This document shows positions 1-6,589 of a stretch of 10,681 nt of DNA, piece by piece (the stretch's first letter is position 1; each line of letters starts with the position of its first letter). The DNA is taken from NCBI GenBank assembly GCA_937930135.1, contig CALGVO010000038.1, forward strand, positions 1 to 10,681, read 5' to 3'. The position numbers and the translations under genes are program-made. The stretch is from an uncultured Synechococcus sp. (GTDB lineage Bacteria > Cyanobacteriota > Cyanobacteriia > PCC-6307 > Cyanobiaceae). The notes beneath the pieces are model-generated. The model saw only the letters and a list, made by a program, of their open reading frames with translations, made no database searches and was not told the DNA's origin.

Positions 1-875
1 TCGGCAGCCTGACCATCCAGCTCGATCAGGAGCACCGCCGCCGCATCGCGGGGGTATTCGTCATGGCCGAACAGATCATTGACGGCCTGAATCATGAAGT
101 TATCCATGATCTCCATCCCCGCCGGCAGAACGCCCGTCGCCGTCACCTGCCGCACCGCTTCCCCGGCCGCCTCGGTGGTGGGGAAGTCCGCCAAAAGCAC
201 ACACACCGTTTCCGGTGCCCGCAGCAGACGCAGGGTGATCGCCGTGGCGATGCCAAGCGTGCCCTCACTGCCGATGAAGACGCCGCGCAGATCCAACTCC
301 GCCGCCTCCACCAGACCATTGCCCAGTTGGGTGAGCGTGCCATCGGGAAGCACCACCTCCAGCCCGAGCACGTGATTGCTGGTGACGCCGTATTTGAGGC
401 AATGCACCCCACCGGAGTTCTCCGCCACGTTGCCGCCGATGCTGCACACCACCTGACTGGAGGGATCCGGCGCGTAATAGAAGCCATCGCCGGCCACCGC
501 CCGGGTCACCCAGCTGTTGATCACCCCCGGTTCCACTGTGATCGTCTGATTGGCCAGATCCACCGCAAGGATGCGACGCATCCGGCTGGTGATCACCAGC
601 AGCGCCTCCTCCTCCACGAGGGCGCCGCCGGAGAGGCCGGTGCCACTCCCCCGGGCCACAAAGGGAATGCGATGGCGATGGCAGCAGGCCAGGATCTCGG
701 CCACCTCCTCCCGGGTGCGCGGCAAGACGGCCAGGGGGGGGGCATGGCGATCCAGCGTCAGCCCGTCGCAGTCGTAAGCGAGGAGCTCCTGCCGCCTTCG
801 TACCACAGCATTAGCCGGGAGGCGACGGCTGAGATCACGGTCCAGGGCAGCCCAGTCGTGCGGCAAGGACGTCAC
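1..875 (-). CDS. glcD: Glycolate oxidase/dehydrogenase FAD-binding subunit GlcD (N-terminal part; cut by window edge)
   Basis: This FAD-dependent 2-hydroxyacid dehydrogenase subunit oxidises glycolate to glyoxylate in photorespiration. The window holds 291 residues; the C-terminal part lies off the left edge. The start chosen is GTG at 875; an in-frame TTG 15 bases upstream (890) is possible. Visible FAD_binding_4 landmarks are YDCDGLT (res 34-40), PFVARGSGTGLSGGA (71-85), SIGGNVAENSGG (145-156, the pyrophosphate/FAD contact region) and GSEGTLGIAT (202-211). The FAD-oxidase C-terminal domain begins near 225, with PAGMEIMD at 251-258. The frame is intact through a run of nine G (734-742 on the plus strand). 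It is divergent from hemL. D-lactate dehydrogenases of the same fold are an alternative, because substrate cannot be read from this part. The plus-strand open frames across this stretch are shadows. Confidence 0.93.
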   Translation of the reverse strand, partial: MTSLPHDWAALDRDLSRRLPANAVVRRRQELLAYDCDGLTLDRHAPPLAVLPRTREEVAEILACCHRHRIPFVARGSGTGLSGGALVEEEALLVITSRMRRILAVDLANQTITVEPGVINSWVTRAVAGDGFYYAPDPSSQVVCSIGGNVAENSGGVHCLKYGVTSNHVLGLEVVLPDGTLTQLGNGLVEAAELDLRGVFIGSEGTLGIATAITLRLLRAPETVCVLLADFPTTEAAGEAVRQVTATGVLPAGMEIMDNFMIQAVNDLFGHDEYPRDAAAVLLIELDGQAA

Positions 876-1002
876 CGATGTCTGGCTCAACTTAGAGAGA
901 AGGGCGCCCGCAGAGCCAGGTCTCGGTCACAGATCGGACGCATCTGTCCGTTTTGGGTCAGGATGGCCCACGGTTTGCATCAGCCCTTTGGCTCCCGTCC
1001 CC
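876..1002. promoter_or_regulatory. Divergent glcD/hemL intergenic region
   Basis: This 127-bp spacer should hold the promoters of both glcD and hemL. On the minus strand, TAAGTT (plus-strand 889-894) fits the TANNNT -10 pattern and would give a very short glcD leader. At 929-950 two small stems overlap and exclude each other: ACAGAT/ATCTGT (929-934 with 942-947) and CGGAC/GTCCG (935-939 with 946-950, followed by TTTT). I see no clear Shine-Dalgarno sequence before either start. The promoter role follows from gene orientation; the individual elements are weak. Confidence 0.45.
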
Positions 1003-2304
1003 GTGACAGCTCCCACCCTGAACACCTCCCGCTCCCAGGCCATCTTCAGCGCCGCCCAGGCCCTGATGCCCGGTGGCGTGAGCTCTCCGGTGCGAGCGTT
1101 CAAGTCGGTGGGCGGCCAGCCAATCGTGTTCGATCGGGTGAAGGGCTCCTACGCCTGGGACGTGGACGGCAACAAATACATCGACTACATCGGCAGTTGG
1201 GGGCCAGCGATCTGCGGCCATGCCCACCCCGAGGTGATCAGCGCCCTGCAGGAAGCGATCGAGAAAGGAACCAGTTTCGGGGCCCCCTGTGAACTGGAGA
1301 ACACCCTTGCCGCCATGGTGATCGACGCCGTACCCAGCGTTGAGATGGTGCGCTTCGTGAACAGCGGCACCGAGGCCTGCATGGCGGTGCTGCGGCTGAT
1401 CCGCGCCTTCACCGGACGCGACAAGGTGATCAAGTTTGAGGGCTGCTACCACGGCCATGCCGACATGTTCCTGGTGAAGGCCGGCTCAGGTGTAGCCACC
1501 CTGGGCCTGCCCGATTCCCCTGGGGTGCCGCGCAGCACCACAGCCAACACCCTCACCGCCCCCTACAACGACCTGGAAGCGGTCAAGCAGCTGTTCGCGG
1601 AGAACCCGGAGGCCATCGCCGGTGTGATCCTCGAACCGATCGTCGGCAATGCCGGCTTCATCACACCGGAGCCCGGCTTTCTGGAAGGTCTGCGCGAAAT
1701 CACCAAGGAGAACGGTGCTCTGCTGGTGTTCGATGAAGTGATGACCGGCTTCCGCATCAGCTACGGCGGTGCCCAGGCCCACTTCGGCGTCACACCCGAC
1801 CTCACGACCATGGGCAAAGTGATCGGTGGCGGTCTGCCCGTGGGTGCCTACGGCGGCCGCAAAGACATCATGGAACTGGTCGCCCCTGCCGGACCGATGT
1901 ATCAAGCCGGCACACTCAGCGGCAACCCTTTGGCGATGACCGCCGGCATCAAAACGCTGGAGCTGCTCAAACAACCGGGGAGCTATGAGAAGCTCGCGGC
2001 CACCACAGACCGCCTGATCAGCGGGATCATCGAGGCAGCGGGTGCTGCTGGCCTGCCGATCACAGGTGGCAGCGTCAGCGCCATGTTCGGGTTCTTCCTC
2101 TGCGAAGGACCAGTGCGCAACTTCGAAGAAGCGAAAACCGCCGATACGAAGCGCTTCGGTCGCCTTCACAGGGCCATGCTCCAACGCGGTGTGTATCTGG
2201 CACCCAGTGCCTTTGAAGCCGGTTTCACCTCGCTGGCCCACAGCGAAGCCGACATCGATGCCACCTTGCAGGCCTTCAGGGACACCTTTGCCGAAATCGC
2301 TTGA
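1003..2304 (+). CDS. hemL: Glutamate-1-semialdehyde 2,1-aminomutase
   Basis: This cytosolic PLP enzyme converts glutamate-1-semialdehyde to 5-aminolevulinate, the committed precursor of chlorophyll, haem and bilins in the C5 pathway. With the GTG start at 1003 it has 433 residues, the usual length for the family; the frame also has a TTG at 988 that would add five residues. The N-terminus TAPTLNTSRSQAIF matches how picocyanobacterial HemL proteins begin. Landmarks are NSGTEA (about res 120-125, PLP phosphate binding), CYHGHAD (148-154), the FDEVMTGFR block (243-251) with the cofactor aspartate, and the Schiff-base lysine in TTMGKVIGGG at about 272. All key residues are present. The stop codon overlaps the start of the downstream porin gene (TTGA), suggesting cotranscription. 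No strong ribosome-binding site is visible. Confidence 0.97.
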   Translation: MTAPTLNTSRSQAIFSAAQALMPGGVSSPVRAFKSVGGQPIVFDRVKGSYAWDVDGNKYIDYIGSWGPAICGHAHPEVISALQEAIEKGTSFGAPCELENTLAAMVIDAVPSVEMVRFVNSGTEACMAVLRLIRAFTGRDKVIKFEGCYHGHADMFLVKAGSGVATLGLPDSPGVPRSTTANTLTAPYNDLEAVKQLFAENPEAIAGVILEPIVGNAGFITPEPGFLEGLREITKENGALLVFDEVMTGFRISYGGAQAHFGVTPDLTTMGKVIGGGLPVGAYGGRKDIMELVAPAGPMYQAGTLSGNPLAMTAGIKTLELLKQPGSYEKLAATTDRLISGIIEAAGAAGLPITGGSVSAMFGFFLCEGPVRNFEEAKTADTKRFGRLHRAMLQRGVYLAPSAFEAGFTSLAHSEADIDATLQAFRDTFAEIA

Positions 2305-3554
2305 AGCGCCTGCTGACCCGCCTTTTGGCCTCCGCCTCAGCTGGCCTGCTCGGCGTGTGCGGCCCGGCCCAGGCTGGGCCGATCCAGACCCTGCTCGACC
2401 TGCCCGACTGGATGGATCTGAGTGTGGACTACACCACCGAGCCGATGGGGGGCATGCTCGGGGGCCTCAATCCAGCCGCCACCTCCTGGTTCCAGGAAAC
2501 GGTGGTGGGCTTGTCGATGAGCAGCGGCCTCAACAAGCGGGAATCCACCTGGCAGGAGATTGACCATTGGCAAGTGAATCTGGAACTCACCAATGCCGCC
2601 GGCGACCCGAATCTGAACACGGAGCTGGGATCCGCCTTCACCCTGCAGACCCTGGTGATCCCGGTGGGCAGCTGGATCACAGAAGCGAACATCAGCCGCA
2701 ACCGTGGCAAAAGCTGGTGGACGGCCCAGGCCGGCCTTATGGCGATGGATCCAGACTTTCTGGTGGCACCGGCTTACAACAACTACATCAACTCCACTCT
2801 CAACAACACCCTCAATCTGCAGGTGGTGGGACTGCCGATCAATCCCTTCGTGGCTCCGGGTGTGAAGCTCGGCGCCCACTCCGACACGCTGGGGTCGCTC
2901 AACTATGGCTACTTCTACCTCAACCCGGAAACCAGCATTGCCGCCAGCCTGGGCACAGACCCGGAACAGCCTGATGTGCAGGGAAGCCTGCAGGCGCTGC
3001 AATGGCAGATCAACCCGTTGCGCAAACGCAAGGATCTCTTGGAACCGATCCGGGTGCGAAACAACCATGGGACGGTGGCCCGCCAACTACCCCTTCCTCT
3101 GATGCAGTTGGGCGGCTACTACGCCACCACCAAACTGTTGGTGGGGGACGCTGGCGAGATCGGGGATGGTGCCAACCGGGGCCTCTACGCCTCATTGACC
3201 TGGCCGGTGGAGTTGCCGGTGGGGCTCGACAATCGCATCTGGCTGGCAGGATCACTGAGTCTGGATCCCGCCAACAATCCTGTTCCCACCTATGGCGCCG
3301 GTGGCTGGCTCTCCCAGGGGGTGCTGCCCAACCGCCCCCTGGATGTGCTCGCCCTGGGTCTGACCCGGAGCAGCTTCAGCCCCACACTCACACCCGGACT
3401 GACCTATGAAGGCGTGATCGAACTGAATTATTCGATCACCATCTCCGATGTGGTGCAGGTGCAACCCGTGATGCAATGGCTGATCAATCCATCTGGCAGC
3501 GGAGAAGTTCCGGGAGTCTGGGCCGGAGGCGTTCAGGTGAATCTGAACCTCTAG
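2301..3554 (+). CDS. Outer-membrane porin, OprB (carbohydrate-selective) type
   Basis: This is a 417-residue secreted beta-rich protein. The first 25 residues form a Sec signal peptide: positive MKRLLTR, a hydrophobic stretch LLASASAGLLGV, and a probable cleavage after AQA. The cysteine at 20 is not in a lipobox. The rest alternates polar and apolar residues as in beta-barrel strands. Blocks such as QAGLMAMDPDFLV, a YNNYINSTLNN segment, and a C-terminal part with LNYSITISDVVQVQP and QWLINPSGSG resemble the OprB/carbohydrate porin family. It lacks the N-terminal SLH domain typical of the major cyanobacterial porins, so it is probably a minor OMP or solute channel; substrate is unknown. The TTG start at 2301 overlaps the hemL stop by 4 bases with no close Shine-Dalgarno, pointing to translational coupling. 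The family call is from pattern recognition and is less sure than the export call. Confidence 0.72.
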   Translation: MKRLLTRLLASASAGLLGVCGPAQAGPIQTLLDLPDWMDLSVDYTTEPMGGMLGGLNPAATSWFQETVVGLSMSSGLNKRESTWQEIDHWQVNLELTNAAGDPNLNTELGSAFTLQTLVIPVGSWITEANISRNRGKSWWTAQAGLMAMDPDFLVAPAYNNYINSTLNNTLNLQVVGLPINPFVAPGVKLGAHSDTLGSLNYGYFYLNPETSIAASLGTDPEQPDVQGSLQALQWQINPLRKRKDLLEPIRVRNNHGTVARQLPLPLMQLGGYYATTKLLVGDAGEIGDGANRGLYASLTWPVELPVGLDNRIWLAGSLSLDPANNPVPTYGAGGWLSQGVLPNRPLDVLALGLTRSSFSPTLTPGLTYEGVIELNYSITISDVVQVQPVMQWLINPSGSGEVPGVWAGGVQVNLNL

Positions 3555-3563
3555 AGGCTCTGA

Positions 3564-4061
3564 TCAACGATAATTTTCAAACTGCAAGGGCACGTCCAGT
3601 TCATCTTCCTTTGTTTTGAGCAACTGAATCGCCTGTTGCAAGTCATCTTTGCTCTTACCGGTGATGCGCAGGCTTTCCCCCTGAATCGCCACCGTCACCT
3701 TCTTGAGTTCATCGCGCACGATCTTGCTCAGCCTCTTGGCAAGCTCCTGACTGAGCCCCTTGCGCAGCTTCACCACCTGCTTCACCCGGTTTCCACCGAC
3801 GGCCTCAGGCGTCTGGAAATCAAAGATCTTGAGAGACAGATTTCGCTTCGTCGCTTTGGTCCGCAGCACATCTTCCACCGCCTGCAGGGTCATGTCGCTG
3901 GCCGTGGTGATCACCACTTCGCTTTCCTCCAGCTCGATCTCCGTTCCGGAATCCTTGAGGTCGTAGCGCTGACTCACATCCCGCCGCACCTGATCCAGGG
4001 TGTTCACCAGCTCCTGACGGTCGAAATCCGACACCACGTCGAAGGAGTAGGTGCTGGCCAT
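3564..4061 (-). CDS. yajQ: YajQ-family nucleotide-binding protein (UPF0234)
   Basis: This small cytosolic protein has 165 residues, the normal family length. It begins MASTYSFDVVSDFDRQE, the conserved N-terminus of YajQ, and contains the family blocks QRYDLKDSGTEIEL (res 31-44), SDMTLQAVEDVL (55-66) and KIVRDELKKVTVAIQGESLRI (113-133), with the C-terminal PLQFENYR. YajQ folds as two RNP-like (ferredoxin-type) domains, and homologues are reported to bind nucleotides, including c-di-GMP in Xanthomonas; whether that holds here is unknown. The open frame continues upstream to 4433, but the ATG at 4061 is the family start and the upstream part is the antisense of the MAPEG gene. Its stop lies 9 bp from the porin stop (convergent), and its start is 54 bp from that of the divergent MAPEG gene. 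Confidence 0.95.
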   Translation of the reverse strand: MASTYSFDVVSDFDRQELVNTLDQVRRDVSQRYDLKDSGTEIELEESEVVITTASDMTLQAVEDVLRTKATKRNLSLKIFDFQTPEAVGGNRVKQVVKLRKGLSQELAKRLSKIVRDELKKVTVAIQGESLRITGKSKDDLQQAIQLLKTKEDELDVPLQFENYR

Positions 4062-4115
4062 GGCGTCTGTTCCGGGTTCCCGCAGCTTAGAAAAGGGCAC
4101 TGCAGCTGGCTGCCG
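4062..4115. promoter_or_regulatory. Divergent yajQ/MAPEG promoter spacer
   Basis: This 54-bp gap separates two divergent start codons. On the minus strand a TAAGCT hexamer (plus-strand 4084-4089) fits a TANNNT -10 for yajQ, within the only AT-richer patch. The sequence at 4086-4098 (CTTAGAAAAGGGC) resembles 891-905 in the glcD/hemL spacer. The promoter role is inferred from orientation. Confidence 0.35.
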
Positions 4116-4568
4116 ATGGCTTTGATCAACCTGTTCACCGCGTCCGACGCGGCCCCTTTCGCCTGGTCTCTGGTGCTCGCCGGAGCCGTGGTGGTGCTGA
4201 GCATCGTGCCCCTGGGCGCCGCCCGCTCCCAGGCGGATTTCACCATGGCCGACATGGGCGCTCCCCGGGCGATGTTTGATCGCCTCCCCGCCTGGGGCCA
4301 ACGGGCCAGCTGGGCCCATCAGAACAGCTTCGAAGCCTTCAGCCTCCACGCCCCCGCTGCCCTGCTCGCCCTGATCGCCGCTCTGCACACCGGCCCACTT
4401 CCGGCCGTCGCCATCGGAGCTGCATTGCTGCAACCGCTGCTTCGCCTCCTCTACATCGGCGCCTACGTGGGCAACGTGCCCCCCCTGAGGGGACTCTGCT
4501 GGGCCAGCGCCCTGTTCTGCACAGGTTTGCTCTATGTGGAAGGGCTCAGGGCTCTGATCCGGGCCTAA
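4116..4568 (+). CDS. MAPEG-family integral membrane protein
   Basis: This 150-residue membrane protein has about four hydrophobic helices (roughly res 15-34, 78-90, 94-113, 126-145). The block RASWAHQNSFEAFSLHAPAA (63-82) followed by RLLYIGAYVGNVPPLRGLCW (110-129) is the signature arrangement of MAPEG proteins (membrane-associated proteins in eicosanoid and glutathione metabolism): the His-Gln-Asn-x-x-Glu motif in helix 2 and the R-x-x-Y-x-x-x-Y segment. Eukaryotic members are glutathione transferases or leukotriene synthases; cyanobacterial members of this short type have no proven substrate. The start is ATG at 4116; the frame is open further left, but that part is antisense to yajQ. The TAA stop overlaps the stop of the convergent SPFH gene by 4 bp. 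Confidence 0.9.
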   Translation: MALINLFTASDAAPFAWSLVLAGAVVVLSIVPLGAARSQADFTMADMGAPRAMFDRLPAWGQRASWAHQNSFEAFSLHAPAALLALIAALHTGPLPAVAIGAALLQPLLRLLYIGAYVGNVPPLRGLCWASALFCTGLLYVEGLRALIRA

Positions 4569-5479
4569 CTCTGGCCTTGCTGGAACTGTTTCAAGGCTGC
4601 AAGCAAGGACGCCGGTGACTGGGGATCCACCATCAGCACACTGCCGGCGGGGGCCTCAGCCAGCTGTTCGCCCATGGCCATCCAGTCCTTGGCGAGCATC
4701 AGGCGCATCGCCTCAGCCGCCCTGGGATTCGCCTCCAGGGCGCTGGCGAGCTCCAACGCCGCCTCCGCCTTGGCCTTGGCCAGCAGTTCCTGCTGTTTCA
4801 CCTGAGCCTCCGCCTCCAGGAGCAACGCCTCCTTCTGGGCTCTGGCATCCAACACCAGCGCCTCCGCCCGGCCGCGCGCTTCGTTCAACTGGGCCTCCTT
4901 TTCCCCCTCGGAGCGCAGAATCGCCGCCCGTTTCTCCCTCTCCGCCGTCATCTGAGCCTCCATCGCCTGCTGCACCCCTGAAGATGGATTGATGTCGCGC
5001 ATCTCCACGCGGGTCACCTTCACCCCCCAGGGATCGGTCGCTTCATCCAACTCCTTCAGCAGCAACTCATTCACCTCACTGCGCGTTGTGAAGGTCTGAT
5101 CGAGATCGAGCTTGCCCATTTCGGCACGGATCTGGGTCAGCACCAGATTCACCATGGCCGCCTGCAGATTGTCCACGGCGTAGTACGCCCGGGAGTGCTC
5201 CAGGAGCTGCCAATACACCACGGCATCCACCTCGATCGAGACGTTGTCGCGGGTGATGCAGAGCTGAGGAGGGATGTCCAGCACCCGCTCCTTGAGCGAT
5301 TCATGGCTCACCACCTTCTCCACCACGGGCAGCACGAAGGAGAGGCCCGGTTGCAGCTCGCGGTCGTACTTACCCAACCGCTCCACCAATCTGGAGCGAC
5401 CGCCGCTGGTGACCTTCACACTGCCGCCACCCAGAAGGGCGAGCAGCACCAGGGCAGGCAGTCCAAAAAACACTTCCAT
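4565..5479 (-). CDS. SPFH/band-7 (stomatin/paraslipin-like) membrane protein
   Basis: This 304-residue protein has one N-terminal membrane anchor (res 2-18), then an SPFH domain (about 20-180) with the GKYDRELQPGLSFVLPVVEKV block, DNVSIEVDAVVYW and VKVTRVEMRDINPS, all typical of stomatin/HflK-like slipins. An Ala/Glu/Arg-rich coiled coil follows (about 170-245) and then a short C-terminal tail. Such proteins oligomerise on the membrane and are linked to membrane microdomains and proteolysis control; the exact role here is unknown. The ATG at 5479 is preferred over a TTG at 5530 because it places the anchor at the N-terminus. It is divergent from an nfeD-like gene, whose family is a classic SPFH partner. 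A perfect inverted repeat lies 8 bp upstream of the start. Confidence 0.94.
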   Translation of the reverse strand: MEVFFGLPALVLLALLGGGSVKVTSGGRSRLVERLGKYDRELQPGLSFVLPVVEKVVSHESLKERVLDIPPQLCITRDNVSIEVDAVVYWQLLEHSRAYYAVDNLQAAMVNLVLTQIRAEMGKLDLDQTFTTRSEVNELLLKELDEATDPWGVKVTRVEMRDINPSSGVQQAMEAQMTAEREKRAAILRSEGEKEAQLNEARGRAEALVLDARAQKEALLLEAEAQVKQQELLAKAKAEAALELASALEANPRAAEAMRLMLAKDWMAMGEQLAEAPAGSVLMVDPQSPASLLAALKQFQQGQS

Positions 5480-5487
5480 GACGCACT

Positions 5488-5514
5488 CCATCCGTATCCG
5501 GACCCTACGGATGG
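5488..5514. repeat. Perfect 9-bp inverted repeat between SPFH and nfeD genes
   Basis: The arms CCATCCGTA (5488-5496) and TACGGATGG (5506-5514) are exact reverse complements separated by 9 bp; the spacer itself contains the palindrome TCCGGA (5497-5502). The repeat sits 8 bp upstream of the SPFH start codon. It could be an operator for the divergent pair or an RNA hairpin in the SPFH leader. Function is inferred. Confidence 0.6.
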
Positions 5515-5530
5515 CATCGCGCAGGGGCAA

Positions 5531-5557
5531 CTGCCTGCCGATCGCCGCATCAGGCAG
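5531..5557. repeat. Second inverted repeat in the SPFH/nfeD spacer
   Basis: CTGCCTG (5531-5537) and CAGGCAG (5551-5557) are exact reverse complements with a 13-bp spacer, 29 bp upstream of the nfeD-like start. The arms are short and GC-rich, so chance is possible. The position beside the first repeat in a 107-bp divergent spacer makes a regulatory role plausible. Confidence 0.4.
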
Positions 5558-5586
5558 CAGAGTGTGAAGGCCTGGCTCCCCTCCCG

Positions 5587-6039
5587 ATGGCTGCGTTCTG
5601 GGTGCCCCTGATCTGGCTCCTGCTGGCCGGTGTGCTGCTCATCCTGGAACTGGTGCAACCCAGCTTCGATGGACTGATGTTTGCCGCCCTGGCGGCACTG
5701 CTGCTCTCGCTGCTCACCGCACTGGCCTCCGTGCCCATCGGGATCCAGATCGGGCTGTTCGTGCTGTTCACCGTGATCGGCACCGTGTGGCTGAGCCGCT
5801 GGTCGGCCCGGCGCAATCCCCGCCCGGGGCAGGCGCGGCAACGGGAGGATCTGGCTGAGGTGATCACGCCATTCCCGGCCGGCGGTGAAGGGCGCGTGCG
5901 CTGGCATGGCCAGAGCTGGGCCGCCAGCTCCCTCGATCTCGACCGACCGATCGCCGTAGGCGATCACGTGGTGGTGGCCGGCCGGGACGGCAACCGACTT
6001 CAGGTGATGGCCCGCCTGCCGAGGCCCTCAGCCCTCTGA
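5587..6039 (+). CDS. NfeD-like membrane protein
   Basis: This 150-residue protein has hydrophobic helices at about res 6-22, 28-48 and 53-70, followed by a soluble C-terminal domain (about 88-142). GRVRWHGQSWAASS (102-115), then PIAVGDHVVVAGRDGNRLQV (121-140), is the NfeD C-terminal OB-fold pattern. This is the short NfeD class, lacking the N-terminal ClpP-like serine protease domain of long NfeD proteins. NfeD proteins usually work with SPFH/stomatin proteins in membrane quality control. Here the SPFH gene is next door but divergent, not cotranscribed. The start is ATG at 5587. The stop is 1 bp from the stop of the convergent SLOG-type gene. Confidence 0.92.
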   Translation: MAAFWVPLIWLLLAGVLLILELVQPSFDGLMFAALAALLLSLLTALASVPIGIQIGLFVLFTVIGTVWLSRWSARRNPRPGQARQREDLAEVITPFPAGGEGRVRWHGQSWAASSLDLDRPIAVGDHVVVAGRDGNRLQVMARLPRPSAL

Positions 6040-6040
6040 A

Positions 6041-6559
6041 TCAATCGAAGAAGAGAAGACTCACCACCTTGCCCATATCCTCCGCACTGCGGCAGCTGTT
6101 GAGCAGGGTCTCGCTGTCGTGAAACGCCAGGCAGATCAATTGATCGCAGCGGCTGATGATGTCTTGATTGCAGCGACTGCTCGCCATCGGCAGAGGCAGA
6201 TCATCGTGTTCCGGTTTCTCAATGAGATGGAGCACCCGGTCGAGCTGATCACGGATCTCGGGGGCTTGCCTCTCCAGGCTCTGGGGCAGCAGCACGGTGA
6301 GACGGGCCGGATCCACCTCGAGCACGCCGCGGATCACGGCCGCGTTCACCCCCTGGGCCCCGGACGTGATCAGGGAATGGCCTTCCTGTGCCAGGGAACG
6401 GGCGATCAATTCGATCAGATGAATCGCCACCACCGGCACATGGCGGCTGCCGAGGATGGCGATCCGACGTTTGCCCTTGTCCTGAAGCAGGGCCAGTTCC
6501 TGGGCGAGGGTGTCAACCCGATCGAGGGCAGGAAGGTCTAGGGAGCGGCTCAATGACAT
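6041..6559 (-). CDS. DprA/SLOG-type Rossmann nucleotide-binding protein
   Basis: This 172-residue cytosolic protein carries RRIAILGSRHVP (res 31-42) and HSLITSGAQGVNAAVI (61-76), the GSR and SGxxxGxxxxA phosphate-binding signatures of the DprA/Smf-LOG (SLOG) fold. It is a single domain, far shorter than true DprA and without its winged-helix tail, so a role in natural transformation is not implied. Cyanobacterial homologues of this length are commonly labelled DNA recombination-mediator protein A by domain similarity alone. The family binds or processes nucleotide-like ligands. It is the third gene of a tight minus-strand run, 30 bp after the DRTGG ATPase gene, so coexpression is likely. The start is ATG at 6559. 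The stop is 1 bp from that of nfeD. Confidence 0.82.
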   Translation of the reverse strand: MSLSRSLDLPALDRVDTLAQELALLQDKGKRRIAILGSRHVPVVAIHLIELIARSLAQEGHSLITSGAQGVNAAVIRGVLEVDPARLTVLLPQSLERQAPEIRDQLDRVLHLIEKPEHDDLPLPMASSRCNQDIISRCDQLICLAFHDSETLLNSCRSAEDMGKVVSLLFFD

Positions 6560-6589
6560 CCCGCCGATGTGAATCTGAAACTAGCAGTG

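Noticed and set aside
929..954. Stem plus TTTT as an intrinsic terminator
   Set aside because: The stem is only 5 bp and it lies between divergent starts, where no transcript needs to end.
63..1292. Long plus-strand open frame (409 codons)
   Set aside because: It is antisense to glcD and out of frame over hemL. The protein is low-complexity His/Arg/Gly-rich with no family features, while the opposite strand encodes a clear GlcD.
1486..2241. Minus-strand open frame of 251 codons inside hemL
   Set aside because: It is a high-GC shadow of hemL, His/Gly-rich with no motif.
2337..3086. Minus-strand open frame of 249 codons inside the porin gene
   Set aside because: It is a shadow. The plus strand gives a signal peptide and beta-barrel pattern.
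4062..4433. Upstream extension of the yajQ frame
   Set aside because: It is antisense to the MAPEG gene, and the family start is the ATG at 4061.
4615..4992. Proline-rich plus-strand open frame
   Set aside because: It is antisense to the Ala/Glu coiled-coil part of the SPFH gene, which produces Pro/Ser-rich nonsense.
6041..6559. Calling the SLOG protein a true DprA competence protein
   Set aside because: It has only the single Rossmann domain at 172 residues. DprA needs additional domains and no other competence gene is nearby.
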